NCBI RefSeq assembly: GCF_011682145.1 | Contig: NZ_WHJH01000015.1 | Coordinates: forward strand, 1-64,000 | Source: Massilia mucilaginosa | GTDB lineage: Bacteria; Pseudomonadota; Gammaproteobacteria; Burkholderiales; Burkholderiaceae_D | Reading direction: 5' to 3' | DNA: 64,000 nt | In this document: piece after piece, positions 49,224 to 58,267 of the stretch | Numbering within the stretch: the stretch's first letter is position 1 | How the letters are laid out: every line of letters starts with the position of its first letter | Program-made: the position numbers and the translations under genes | Notes under the pieces: generated by a model | Databases searched by the model: none | Seen by the model: the letters and a program-made list of their open reading frames with translations, nothing else | Told to the model about the DNA's origin: nothing

Positions 49224-49646
49224 ATGCGCACTTTACTCAATCTGAAACAAGGGCTTGCCCCCACCTGGCTGCTCGCCCCGTGGGACGCCAGCGCATCGGC
49301 CGCCACCAGCTTCGCCAGCGACCTGTCGAGCATCCCGCTCGACGGCGTGGCCGTCGCCGTCACCCTGTCGCTGGTCGGCGGCGCCGCCGGCACCTTGCAA
49401 AAGATCGCCAGTCCGAACGTGGTGATCAAGTCGCTGCCGCTCGAAATCGCCAAGGATATCCTGGTGTCCCTGGTGGCCGGCCTGGTCACGTACTCGCTGT
49501 GCGCGTGGCAGGAAATTCCGCTCCTGCTGCAACCGGGCTGCATCACGATTGCCGCGTACGGCGGCTCGCGCGTGCTCGAGCGCTACCTGTCGGCCGGCAT
49601 CTCGCGCATGGAGCACCTGAACGGCAAATCCGACAAACCCCTGTAA
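49224..49646 (+). CDS. Phage holin-like membrane protein
   Basis: The ATG at 49224 has an excellent AAGGAGG ribosome site five bases upstream and gives 140 residues. Two or three hydrophobic segments ([45 protein letters not shown]) and the [20 protein letters not shown] motif resemble the LydA/phage holin 3 family. Holins form pores that release endolysin. No endolysin or phage structural gene follows; the next gene is trmB. The longer frame from 49059 has a poor start. It is likely a remnant or a domesticated lysis gene under the adjacent switch. Confidence 0.72.
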   Translation: MRTLLNLKQGLAPTWLLAPWDASASAATSFASDLSSIPLDGVAVAVTLSLVGGAAGTLQKIASPNVVIKSLPLEIAKDILVSLVAGLVTYSLCAWQEIPLLLQPGCITIAAYGGSRVLERYLSAGISRMEHLNGKSDKPL

Positions 49647-49684
49647 GCCCTCGCGCCCGCCGCCTGTCGGGAAGGCCGGTACGA

Positions 49685-49690
49685 TATAAT
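49685..49690 (+). promoter_or_regulatory. Candidate -10 element (TATAAT) for trmB
   Basis: A perfect TATAAT lies 33 bases before the trmB ATG. No clear -35 is present at the matching distance. Confidence 0.45.
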
Positions 49691-49723
49691 GTCGTCCGGC
49701 CTTTTTCTTCTACCTCCATCCCC

Positions 49724-50431
49724 ATGTCCGCAGATACCCCGAACCGCCCGATGTTGTACGACCCGACCGAACATCGCATCCGCAGCTTCGTCACGCGCGC
49801 CGGCCGCCTGTCGATCGCACAGGCGCGCGCGCTCGAAGAACTGGGACCGAAGTTCCTGGTCGAATACGCAAAAGCGCCGCTCGACTTCGAGCAAGCCTTC
49901 GGCCGCAAGGCGCCGGTGATCCTCGAAATCGGCTTCGGCATGGGCGATACCACCTCGCACATCGCCAAGGGCATGCCGGAGAAGGACTTCATCGGCGTCG
50001 AAGTGCACACGCCCGGCGTGGGCAGCCTGCTCAAGCAGATCGGCGAACAGGGCCTGACCAATCTGCGCCTGGTCCAGCACGACGCGGTCGAAGTGCTCAA
50101 CCAGATGATCCCGGCCGGCTCGCTGGCCGGCGTGCACGTGTTCTTCCCCGACCCGTGGCACAAGGCGCGCCACAACAAGCGCCGCCTGCTGCAGCCGCCG
50201 TTCGTCAAGCTGCTGGCCGAGCGCCTCGCGCCGGGCGGCTACCTGCACTGCGCCACCGACTGGGAAGACTACGCGGTCCAGATGCTTGAAGTGCTGGGCG
50301 CCGAGCCGCTGCTGCAAAACACGGCCGACGGCTACGCGCCGCAGCCGGCCTACCGTCCCCTGACCAAGTTCGAAAACCGCGGCATCAAGCTCGGTCACGG
50401 CGTCTGGGACCTGGTCTTCACAAAAAAGTAA
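49724..50431 (+). CDS. trmB: tRNA (guanine-N7)-methyltransferase
   Basis: The ATG at 49724 gives 235 residues. TrmB makes m7G46 in tRNA. Motif I is [14 protein letters not shown], the following acidic residue is in [15 protein letters not shown], and the family-specific [16 protein letters not shown] (catalytic/positively charged loop) is intact. The longer open frame from 49280 covers the holin and is not coding. It is monocistronic, ending at a clear terminator. Confidence 0.95.
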   Translation: MSADTPNRPMLYDPTEHRIRSFVTRAGRLSIAQARALEELGPKFLVEYAKAPLDFEQAFGRKAPVILEIGFGMGDTTSHIAKGMPEKDFIGVEVHTPGVGSLLKQIGEQGLTNLRLVQHDAVEVLNQMIPAGSLAGVHVFFPDPWHKARHNKRRLLQPPFVKLLAERLAPGGYLHCATDWEDYAVQMLEVLGAEPLLQNTADGYAPQPAYRPLTKFENRGIKLGHGVWDLVFTKK

Positions 50432-50450
50432 GCCGCTCGTGAACAGACAA

Positions 50451-50492
50451 TCGGCGCTGCGGCCATGCAGGCGGCAGCGCCGATAATTTTTC
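50451..50492 (+). terminator. Rho-independent terminator of trmB
   Basis: TCGGCGCTGC at 50451-50460 pairs perfectly with GCAGCGCCGA at 50474-50483 and is followed by TAATTTTTCT. Confidence 0.88.
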
Positions 50493-50560
50493 TCCAGAGT
50501 GGTAGCGTTTCCAAATAGAATACGCATGCTTGGTACGCTTCTTCACGAGGAGTCAATACG

Positions 50561-51736
50561 ATGGGTTCACAAGCACCCCGGCTGGACGTGGTCGACGCAT
50601 TGCGTGGCTTCGCCATCGTATCGATCATGCTGCTCCATAACATCGAGCACTTCGACCTGTACTACGTCGTCTCCGGCTCGCCGCCCTGGCTGGCGGCCCT
50701 CGACAAAGCCGTCTGGGAGGTCGCCTTCTTCCTCTTCGGCGGCAAATCGTACGCCATCTTCGCGCTGCTGTTCGGCCTGACCTTTCATCTGCAGTCGCAG
50801 GCGCGCAGGGAGCGCGGCGAGGATTTCCGGGTCCGCTACGGCTGGCGCCTGCTGCTGCTGTTCGGCTTCGGCATGCTCAACTCGATGTTCTTCCACGGCG
50901 ATATCCTCACCATCTATGCCGTCATCGGCCTGTGCCTGCTGCCGCTGGCGCGCCTGCGTGATTGGGCCCTGTTCGCGCTGGCCGTCATCCTCATGCTGCA
51001 GCCTTACGAATGGCTGGTGCTGGCCGACGCGCTGCGCCATCCGCATGCGGCTATCGGCGATCCGCTCTCGTGGCAGTATTTCGGCCGCATCAACGACTAC
51101 CTGACGGGCGACTCGGTACTGCGCGCCTGGGCCGGCAACCTCACCAACGGCAAGCTGGCGGTAATCCACTGGAGCTGGGAAAACGGCCGCGTCTTCCAGA
51201 TCCTGTCGCTGTTCATGCTCGGCATGCTGGCCGGGCGGCGCGGCCTGTTCGAGGCCAGCGCGCACGCCATGCGCTTCTGGCGCCGCACCCTGCTTGCCGC
51301 CACCTTGCTGTTCCTGCCGCTGTACACCATCCGCACCTTGCTGCCCGACTCGGTCGCCAGCAGTGCCGTGCGGCGCCCGCTGGCCACCATGGCCGCCTCG
51401 TGGTCCAACTTTGCCTTCATGCTGGTGCTGGTGGCGTGCCTGGTCATGCTGTACCAGGGCGGTGCGCTCACCCGCGCGCTGCGCCTGCTGGCCCCCTTGG
51501 GACGAATGAGCCTGACCGCCTACTTCACGCAGTCGATCGCCGGTTCCTTCATCTACTACGGCTTCGGCCTGGGCCTGTACAAGGTCACCGGCGCCACCGT
51601 GTGCCTCGTGATCGGCGCGCTGCTGGCGGCGCTGCAGTGCGCCTTCTGCGCCTGGTGGCTCAGGCGCCACGCGCAGGGGCCGCTGGAACGCTTGTGGCAC
51701 CGGGCGACCTGGATGGGCGCGCGACAGGCTGCATGA
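50561..51736 (+). CDS. DUF418 family membrane protein
   Basis: The 391-residue protein has nine to ten membrane helices. The N-terminus (RLDVVDALRGFAIVSIMLLHNIEHF) and the GFGMLNSMFFHGDILTIYAVIGLCLL stretch are typical of the DUF418 family, related to acyltransferase-3-like proteins. AGGAG precedes the ATG. Role unknown. Its last 77 bases overlap the convergent EamA gene. Confidence 0.8.
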   Translation: MGSQAPRLDVVDALRGFAIVSIMLLHNIEHFDLYYVVSGSPPWLAALDKAVWEVAFFLFGGKSYAIFALLFGLTFHLQSQARRERGEDFRVRYGWRLLLLFGFGMLNSMFFHGDILTIYAVIGLCLLPLARLRDWALFALAVILMLQPYEWLVLADALRHPHAAIGDPLSWQYFGRINDYLTGDSVLRAWAGNLTNGKLAVIHWSWENGRVFQILSLFMLGMLAGRRGLFEASAHAMRFWRRTLLAATLLFLPLYTIRTLLPDSVASSAVRRPLATMAASWSNFAFMLVLVACLVMLYQGGALTRALRLLAPLGRMSLTAYFTQSIAGSFIYYGFGLGLYKVTGATVCLVIGALLAALQCAFCAWWLRRHAQGPLERLWHRATWMGARQAA

Positions 51737-52589
51737 AGGCCATCAGGTTCCCGCCCAGGACCAGCAGCACGCCGCCGACGGCCAGCGCGCTCCACTGGTA
51801 GCCTTCCAGCACGGTCGATACGCTCAGCGCCACCACCGGAAACAGCACTGTCGAATAGGCCGCGCGGTCAGGGCCGATGCGCCCGACCAGCAGCAGGTAG
51901 GCGGTAAAACCGACCACCGAGCCGGGAATGGCCAGGTACAGGAGCGAGGCCGCGTAGCGCATTCCCGGTTCGACCACGAACGGCATCTTGAGCAGCCACG
52001 CGCCGCAACCGAGAATGGTGGCGCCGATCAGCATGGCCCAGGTATTGGTCAGCCACGGCGTCAGGCCAAGCGACTGCATGCGCGACGACAGCAGGTTCCC
52101 GGTCGAGAAGCACAAGGTGCCCAGCAGCGCCAGGCCCAGGCCGAACAGCATGCCGCTGTCGTTCCAGTGTCCGCGCATTTGCGGCAGGAACAGCAGGGCG
52201 ATGCCGCCCAGGCCCAGCAGCGCGCCGCCGAGCACCTGGCGCCGGATCGGGCGCCCCATGAAGATGCGCCCATTGATGGCGTTCCAGATCGGCGCCGTCG
52301 AAAACACCACCGCCACCAGCCCGCTCGGCACCGACTGGCTGGCGTAGTAGAAGCAGAGGAAATTACAGCAGAACAGCGCCAGGCCCTGCGCCAGCAGATA
52401 GCGCCAGGCGCTGCGCGGCGGCCAGACAGGTTTACCGGTGGCGATCAGGAACAGCATCAGCACCGCGCTGGCGATCCAGAAGCGGTAGGCGATCGACACC
52501 GGCGCCGGCACCACGCCGAGTTGCCAGGTGATGGCGATCCAGGTGGTGCCCCAGATCAGGACCGTGAGAAAGTAGAGGAAGATATTCAT
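51660..52589 (-). CDS. EamA/DMT family transporter
   Basis: The ATG at 52589 gives 309 residues with ten membrane helices in two EamA repeats (LIWGTTWIAITWQL at the start; TGNLLSSRMQSLGLTPWLTN at the second repeat). Members export amino acids or drugs. The C-terminal 24 residues (from MQPVARPSRS) extend past the usual end, and their DNA overlaps the 3' end of the convergent DUF418 gene. The divergent AraC gene, 101 bases away, may regulate it. Confidence 0.82.
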   Translation of the reverse strand: MNIFLYFLTVLIWGTTWIAITWQLGVVPAPVSIAYRFWIASAVLMLFLIATGKPVWPPRSAWRYLLAQGLALFCCNFLCFYYASQSVPSGLVAVVFSTAPIWNAINGRIFMGRPIRRQVLGGALLGLGGIALLFLPQMRGHWNDSGMLFGLGLALLGTLCFSTGNLLSSRMQSLGLTPWLTNTWAMLIGATILGCGAWLLKMPFVVEPGMRYAASLLYLAIPGSVVGFTAYLLLVGRIGPDRAAYSTVLFPVVALSVSTVLEGYQWSALAVGGVLLVLGGNLMAFMQPVARPSRSPGATSVPAAPARGA

Positions 52590-52690
52590 GCCGCCATCTT
52601 GCCCGCGCAGGGCCGGCGCAACTTGTCTGATCTTGCGCATTTTGGCGTGGCAGCCAACGGCGGCGCGCATGCCATGCTAGACTTTTCAGC

Positions 52691-53590
52691 ATGCACTCAC
52701 GCCCACTGCCCCGATCACCGCTTATCGCGCACGCGGTTTTCAACACCATGTCAGGCACCGATGCCACGCTCGAACGCTTCGCCTGGCTGGGCGACGGCAT
52801 GGCCGCCGCGATCTGGCGGCGCGACACCCGCGAAGCCATCACCAGCTACGTCCAGCCGGGTCACCACACCCTGTCGTGCTACCTGGGTGGGGGCTACCGC
52901 ACCGAGCGCGCCGGCGTGCCGGGGCGCTACGGCGCGCCGCAGCGCCTGTGTTCCATGCCCGACTGGCACGAGTCGCAATGGGTGGTGCGCGATCATCTGC
53001 GCCTGCTGCATGTCTACTTCATGCCCGAGCACTTCACCCGGCGCGCCGTGGTGGAACTGGACCGCGAACCGCGCGAGCTGACCCTGGCCGACCGCACCTA
53101 CTTTGAAAGCCCGCGCATCGTGCAGCTGTGCGAAACGCTGCTCACCCAATCGTGGGAAGAACCCGACGGCCTGTTGCGCGCCAACGAGATCAGCCACGAC
53201 ACCCTGAGCGAACTGCTTCGTTCGCAAGCCATCGTGCGGCGCGACCTGCGCCTGCGCGGCGGCCTGGCGCCGCTGGTGCGGCGCCGCCTGGCCGACTACA
53301 TCGAGCAGCACCTGGCCCAATCGATCACCCTGGGCCAACTGGCGCACCTGGCCTGCATGTCGGAGTTCCACCTGGCGCGCATGTTCCGCGTCTCGTTCGG
53401 CATGCCGCCGTCGAGCTGGGTGGCGCAGCGCCGCATCGAACGCGCGCGCGCCTTGCTCAAGGCCGGCAAGCTGCCCTTGCAGCAGATTGCCGCCGCCTGC
53501 GGCTACGCCGACCTGAGTCACTTCAGCCACCGCTTCAGCAAGGCGGTCGGCGCCCCGCCGGGACGCTTCCGCCAGGCGCTGGCCGGATAA
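52691..53590 (+). CDS. AraC family transcriptional regulator
   Basis: The 299-residue protein has a poorly conserved N-terminal sensor and a C-terminal AraC DNA-binding domain (about 195-295). The first helix-turn-helix is ITLGQLAHLACMSEFHLARMF and the second LQQIAAACGYADLSHFSHRFSKAVG. It is divergent from the EamA exporter and probably regulates it. A second in-frame Met (52748, MSGTDATLERF) could be the real start. The stop codon is four bases from the palindromic element at 53595. Confidence 0.88.
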   Translation: MHSRPLPRSPLIAHAVFNTMSGTDATLERFAWLGDGMAAAIWRRDTREAITSYVQPGHHTLSCYLGGGYRTERAGVPGRYGAPQRLCSMPDWHESQWVVRDHLRLLHVYFMPEHFTRRAVVELDREPRELTLADRTYFESPRIVQLCETLLTQSWEEPDGLLRANEISHDTLSELLRSQAIVRRDLRLRGGLAPLVRRRLADYIEQHLAQSITLGQLAHLACMSEFHLARMFRVSFGMPPSSWVAQRRIERARALLKAGKLPLQQIAAACGYADLSHFSHRFSKAVGAPPGRFRQALAG

Positions 53591-53594
53591 GCCT

Positions 53595-53755
53595 TAAGTA
53601 AGTGCGCATAAATTCTTGTCATTTCTAGCTTCCATAAGCGGCGCCTTGCTGCGTTGCCCACCGCTAGCAGTGCTCGCACTGCGTCGCGGCGTGCGCCTTG
53701 CAAGGCATCCGCTTCTGTTCGCTATAAATCACAATAATTTCTGCACACTTACTTA
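53595..53755. mobile_element. Palindromic MITE-like element with ~35-bp inverted termini
   Basis: The left terminus (53595-53629, starting TAAGTAAGTG) and the inverted right terminus (53721-53755) match at 30 of 35 positions. Further inside, AAGCGG plus GCCTTGC blocks also pair, so most of the 161 bases can fold into one hairpin. It fills the gap between convergent araC and recQ. The recQ TAA (53755-53753) is formed by its right end. No gene fits in it, so it is a non-autonomous element or a dispersed repeat. Confidence 0.7.
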
Positions 53756-55579
53756 GCTCATTTCCATGATGATGGCGACGATCTCGTCGCCGTAGGAGAC
53801 CAGCTTCTTCTCGCCCACGCCGGTCACGCCGCGCAGTTCCTGCAGCGAGCCTGGCTTGGCCTTGGCGATTTCGCGCAGGGTGGCGTCGACAAAGATGACG
53901 TAGGCCGGCACGTTGTGGGCGCGCGCGGTCTCCATGCGCCACCAGCGCAGCTTCTCGAAAATCGCCTGTTCGGACTTGGACAGCTCCATCTCGACATGCG
54001 GCTTGGACGCCGCGCCCGGCGCGCGCTTCTGCTTGACCGGTTTTTGATACTGGCGCAGCTGGACTTTTTGCCCGCCCTTGAGCACCGGGCGCGCGGCGTC
54101 GGTCAGCTTGAGAGAGCTATATACTTCATGGTCGACCGTGATCAGCCCGAGCGCAATCGCCTGGCGCAGGATGGCGCGCCACTCCGCTTCGGTGCGTTCG
54201 CTGCCGATGCCGTACACCGACAGCGAATCGTGGTGCCACTGCTTGATGCGGTCCGTTTCGACCCCGCGCAGCACGTCGATCACATGGCCGGCCGCGAAGC
54301 GCTGGTCGACCCGGTAAATGGCCGACAGCAGTTTTTGCACCGGTACCGTGCCGTCGAACGAGACCGGCGGAATCAGGCAGGTATCGCAATTGCCGCACGG
54401 GGTCGACTGCTCGCCGAAGTATTCGAGCAGGCGCACGCGCCGGCAGCTCAGGGTCTCGCACAACCCCAGCATGGCGTCGAGCTTCATCGACAGCACGCGC
54501 TTGAAGGTTTCGTCGGCTTCCGACTCGTCGATCATGCGCCGCTGCAGCACCACATCCTGCAGGCCGTAGGCCATCCAGGCGCTGGCCGGTATGCCGTCGC
54601 GGCCCGCGCGTCCGGTCTCCTGGTAGTAGCCCTCGATGCTTTTCGGCAGATCGAGGTGGCAGACGAAGCGCACGTCCGGCTTGTCGATCCCCATGCCGAA
54701 GGCGATGGTGGCGACCATCACGATGCTCTCTTCGCGCAGGAAGCGGGCCTGGTTGGCGCTGCGCTTGGGGTAGTCCATGCCGGCATGGTAGGGCAGGGCG
54801 CGGATGCCGTTTTCGTTCAGGAAGTCGGCGGTTTCTTCGACTTTTTTGCGCGACAGGCAGTACACGATGCCGGCGTCGCTGCCATGCTCGGTGGTGATGA
54901 AGTCGAGCAGCTGCTTGCGTCCGTTGGCCTTTTCGACGATCTGGTAGCGGATGTTCGGGCGGTCGAACGACGACACGAACTGGCGCGCATCGCCCAGTTG
55001 CAGGCGCAGCGCGATTTCGGCGCGGGTCTGCTGGTCGGCGGTGGCGGTGAGCGCAATGCGCGGCACGTCCGGGAACTGCTCGTGCAGGATCGACAGCTTG
55101 ATGTATTCGGGCCGGAAGTCATGCCCCCACTGCGACACGCAATGCGCTTCGTCGATCGCGAACAGCGCGATCTTCGAGGCCTGGAACAGGTCCAGGCAGC
55201 GCTGCGTCATCAGGCGCTCGGGCGCCACGTAGACCAGGTCGATCTCGCCGGTGCGCACCAGGCGTTCGATGCGCATCGATTCTTCGTAGGTCTGCGTCGA
55301 ATTGAGAAAGGCGGCGCGCACGCCGACTTCGGCCAGGGCGTCGACCTGGTCCTGCATCAGGGCGATCAGGGGCGAGACCACCACGCCGACGCCGTCGCGC
55401 AGCAGCGCCGGAATCTGGTAGCACAGCGACTTGCCGCCGCCGGTGGGCATGAGCACCAGCGCGTCGCCGCCGCTGGCGACGTGTTCGACAATCTCCTTCT
55501 GCTGCCCGCGAAATGCCGGGTAGCCGAAGACCGTTTGCAGCTGGTCGAGTGCGCGTGCCGAGAGGTCGGGATCCATCAT
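53753..55579 (-). CDS. recQ: ATP-dependent DNA helicase RecQ
   Basis: The start at 55579 or 55576 (MMDPDL) gives about 608 residues. Helicase motif I is PTGGGKS, motif II is DEAHC and motif VI is in ETGRAGRDG. Then come a Zn-binding RQC region ([11 protein letters not shown] and CGNCDTC) and a C-terminal HRDC domain (about 530-605). It unwinds recombination intermediates. The start overlaps the uppP stop, so it is coupled to uppP. The stop codon lies inside the palindromic element. Confidence 0.93.
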   Translation of the reverse strand: MMDPDLSARALDQLQTVFGYPAFRGQQKEIVEHVASGGDALVLMPTGGGKSLCYQIPALLRDGVGVVVSPLIALMQDQVDALAEVGVRAAFLNSTQTYEESMRIERLVRTGEIDLVYVAPERLMTQRCLDLFQASKIALFAIDEAHCVSQWGHDFRPEYIKLSILHEQFPDVPRIALTATADQQTRAEIALRLQLGDARQFVSSFDRPNIRYQIVEKANGRKQLLDFITTEHGSDAGIVYCLSRKKVEETADFLNENGIRALPYHAGMDYPKRSANQARFLREESIVMVATIAFGMGIDKPDVRFVCHLDLPKSIEGYYQETGRAGRDGIPASAWMAYGLQDVVLQRRMIDESEADETFKRVLSMKLDAMLGLCETLSCRRVRLLEYFGEQSTPCGNCDTCLIPPVSFDGTVPVQKLLSAIYRVDQRFAAGHVIDVLRGVETDRIKQWHHDSLSVYGIGSERTEAEWRAILRQAIALGLITVDHEVYSSLKLTDAARPVLKGGQKVQLRQYQKPVKQKRAPGAASKPHVEMELSKSEQAIFEKLRWWRMETARAHNVPAYVIFVDATLREIAKAKPGSLQELRGVTGVGEKKLVSYGDEIVAIIMEMS

Positions 55580-56415
55580 TCCGCCCAAACGACCCATCCG
55601 TAGTGCGAGCTGGCCAGCACCACGATGCCGAACACGATGCGGTACCAGGCGAAGACCGTGAAGTCATGGGTGCTGATGTAGCGCAGCAGCCAGCGCACGC
55701 ACAGGAAGGCCGAGATAAAGGCCGCGATCGAGCCGATACTGAACATCGGCAGGTCGGCCATCGACAGCACATCGCGTTCCTTGATCAGCGAATAGACGGT
55801 CGCCAGCAGCAGGGTCGGGATCGCGAGGAAGAAGGAGAATTCGGTGGCGGCCTTGCGCGGCAGGCCGAACATCATCGCGCCGATGATGGTCGCGCCCGAG
55901 CGGCTGGTACCGGGAATGAGCGCCACGGCTTGCGCGCAGCCGACCTTGAAGGCGTCGAGCAAGGTCATGTCGTCCACCGTTTCGACCCGCACCACCGGCG
56001 GATTGAGCTTGTTGCGGCGCTCCACCCACAGGATGATGATGCCGCCGATGATGAAGGCCATCGCCACCGGCACGGGCTTGAACAGCACCGACTTGATCTG
56101 GTTGCCGAAGGCCAGGCCGAGCAGCGCGAGCGGCAGGAAGGCGACGATCAGGTTGAGCATGAACTTGCGCGCCTTCGGGTCGCTCGTCAATCCGCTCATC
56201 ACCGAGGCGATGCGCGCGCGGTATTCCCAGCACACCGCCATGATGGCGCCGGCCTGGATCACGATTTCGAACACTTTCGCTTTGTCGTCGGTGAAGTCGA
56301 GCAGGCTGCCCGCAAGGATCAGGTGGCCAGTCGAGGAAATCGGCAGGAATTCGGTGAATCCTTCCACCAGGCCCATGATGATGGCCTTGAGCGCGAGAGC
56401 GAGAGTTATTTCCAT
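55576..56415 (-). CDS. uppP: Undecaprenyl-diphosphatase
   Basis: The 279-residue membrane protein (BacA/UppP family) has the conserved active-site segments [20 protein letters not shown] (about 14-33) and [14 protein letters not shown] (about 165-178). It dephosphorylates undecaprenyl pyrophosphate to recycle the lipid carrier for peptidoglycan; overexpression gives bacitracin resistance. It has about eight membrane helices. Its stop overlaps the recQ start, an unrelated gene that follows in the same transcript. Confidence 0.94.
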   Translation of the reverse strand: MEITLALALKAIIMGLVEGFTEFLPISSTGHLILAGSLLDFTDDKAKVFEIVIQAGAIMAVCWEYRARIASVMSGLTSDPKARKFMLNLIVAFLPLALLGLAFGNQIKSVLFKPVPVAMAFIIGGIIILWVERRNKLNPPVVRVETVDDMTLLDAFKVGCAQAVALIPGTSRSGATIIGAMMFGLPRKAATEFSFFLAIPTLLLATVYSLIKERDVLSMADLPMFSIGSIAAFISAFLCVRWLLRYISTHDFTVFAWYRIVFGIVVLASSHYGWVVWAE

Positions 56416-56548
56416 TAAGCAGTTTGTATTGTTGACGGGGAAATCGCACCGGAAGACGGCACGGTGCGGGGTCGAAGCTTACCACGAGCACGCCTCCGGC
56501 TTGTGATCGCGCCGCAAGTGGCGCGCTGTTTTTCGTGGCGGATGGGCG

Positions 56549-57295
56549 CTATTGTTTTTTTGTTGCAATACTCTTGGCGTCGTCCAGCAGCGGCGTGATC
56601 GCCAGGGTCATCAGTGCGAGAGCGAGCGGGACGGTCGCTACGTAGCCCAGATGGCTGAAGCCGAAGGCGCCTGCGATGCCGCCGACAAAAAAACAGGAGG
56701 CCAGCATGGACAGCACGGCCAGGCGCTGGCGATTGCCCTGGACCGGCGCCGGCGCCGTGCGGTTCCAGTACATCATCTTGCCCAGCTCGATGCCGATGTC
56801 GGTGACGATGCCGGTAATGTGGGTGGTGCGGATCTCGGCATGCGAGAGTTTGGTGATCAGGGCGTTCTGCAATCCCATGATAAAACTGAGCAGCATGACG
56901 GTTGCCGATATCGGCAGCGCACCAGCCGGGGCCAGGCGCCCGCCCAGCAGGCCGAAGCAAAGCAGCAGCAGTGCTTCGAGCATCAGGGGCAGTGCATAGA
57001 TGCTGTGCAGCGCGCGGCGCCGGCCGAAATTGACCATGATCGCGGTGCACGCCGCGCCGGCCATGAATGCGAGCAGCATGCCCAGGCCGGTCAGCACCAG
57101 CGCGTGCGCGCCCAGCACCAGGTCGTCGGCCATGGCCGACACCACGCCGGTCATGTGCGACGTGTAGCGCTGCACCGCCAGGAAGCCGCCGGCGTTGATG
57201 GCGCCGGCCACGAACGCCAGCATGTAACCCAGGTGTGCATTGGCGTCGCTGGAGCGGCCTGGCGCGGTAAGCCTTCTGGCGTAGTTGACGGGCAT
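56549..57295 (-). CDS. DUF1275 (YoaK) family membrane protein
   Basis: The ATG at 57295 gives 248 residues with six membrane helices. Typical segments are LGYMLAFVAGAINAGGFLAV, YTSHMTGVVSAMADDLV and THITGIVTDIGIELG. The family's role is unknown, though it has been linked to stress and transport. It lies 26 bases downstream of the PfkB kinase gene on the same strand, possibly part of the sugar-operon transcript. The start at the longer frame adds an Arg/Ala-rich, non-membrane tail. Confidence 0.82.
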   Translation of the reverse strand: MPVNYARRLTAPGRSSDANAHLGYMLAFVAGAINAGGFLAVQRYTSHMTGVVSAMADDLVLGAHALVLTGLGMLLAFMAGAACTAIMVNFGRRRALHSIYALPLMLEALLLLCFGLLGGRLAPAGALPISATVMLLSFIMGLQNALITKLSHAEIRTTHITGIVTDIGIELGKMMYWNRTAPAPVQGNRQRLAVLSMLASCFFVGGIAGAFGFSHLGYVATVPLALALMTLAITPLLDDAKSIATKKQ

Positions 57296-57321
57296 GCGGT
57301 GCTTTCTCGGGAACCGGTCCC

Positions 57322-58266
57322 TCATTGTAGCGCGGCCGGCCCCGCTGGCGCCTGGTGCTGCAACAAGCTGTCGATCGCCTGCAGCGACGGCGGCGCGGCG
57401 CCGGCCGACTGGCATGCGGCTGCGCCGGCGGCCACCGCGAAGCGCAGATGATCGCCCGGCGCGCGCCGCGGCTGGTGCAAGAAGCTCCAGGCCAGCGCCG
57501 CGATGCTGGCGTCGCCCGCGCCGACGCTGTCGACGATGGTAATGCGCGGCGAGGCCGCGTGCCAGCCATCCGCGCCGATGTGCAGCGAAGCGCCTTGCGC
57601 GCCGCGCGTGTACAGATAGGTGGCGCCCGGGTTCCAGCCGCGTAGCGTGGCGAACGCGTTCTCAAGGTCGCTGGTGCGGAACAGTCCGGCCAGGTCTTCG
57701 TCGGACACCTTGATCACGTCGGCCAGCGCCGTCATGCGCTGCAAGGTGGCGTCGTAGCGCTGGTCCATCAGCGCCCGGAAGTTCGGGTCGTAGCTGATCT
57801 TCACGCCATCGGCCTTGAGCGAGGCGGCCAGTGCCAGCAGCTTGCCCGCCAGCGGCTCGCGCGCCAGGCTGATGCCGCCGAAGTGCACCCATTTGCAGTG
57901 CGCGCGCCAGCCATCGGGCAGGCGCGCGGCGTCGAAGTGCAGGTCGGCGCTGTCGTCGCCCACAAAAAAATAGCTGGGCGGGTCGGTCCGGTAGACGATC
58001 GCCAGCAGCGGCGAGCGCGCCTCGCGCTGCACGAAGCGCATATCCAGTCCGGCCGCCACGCTGGCGTCCCACAGCTGGTCGCCGAAGACGTCGCAGCTGA
58101 CCGCGCCGGCGAAGGCGCTCGGCACGCCCAGGCGCGCCATCACGCGCGCCACGTTCCAGGTCGAGCCGCCCACCTGGCTGCGCCACTGTTGCTGGCCCGG
58201 TTCGGCGATCATGTCGGTCAGCGCTTCGCCGGCGGCCACAAAAACAGGGAACATCGGTGCGTTCAT
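57322..58266 (-). CDS. PfkB family carbohydrate kinase (fructokinase-like)
   Basis: The 314-residue protein has the ribokinase-fold N-terminal signature VGGSTWNVARVMARLGVPSAF and the C-terminal catalytic motif DSVGAGDASIAAL with base Asp. The length suits fructokinase or 2-keto-sugar kinases. It begins one base after the AGE-family gene stop, so the two proteins probably act in sequence: mannose to fructose to fructose-6-phosphate. The substrate is inferred from this context. Confidence 0.85.
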   Translation of the reverse strand: MNAPMFPVFVAAGEALTDMIAEPGQQQWRSQVGGSTWNVARVMARLGVPSAFAGAVSCDVFGDQLWDASVAAGLDMRFVQREARSPLLAIVYRTDPPSYFFVGDDSADLHFDAARLPDGWRAHCKWVHFGGISLAREPLAGKLLALAASLKADGVKISYDPNFRALMDQRYDATLQRMTALADVIKVSDEDLAGLFRTSDLENAFATLRGWNPGATYLYTRGAQGASLHIGADGWHAASPRITIVDSVGAGDASIAALAWSFLHQPRRAPGDHLRFAVAAGAAACQSAGAAPPSLQAIDSLLQHQAPAGPAALQ

Positions 58267-58267
58267 G

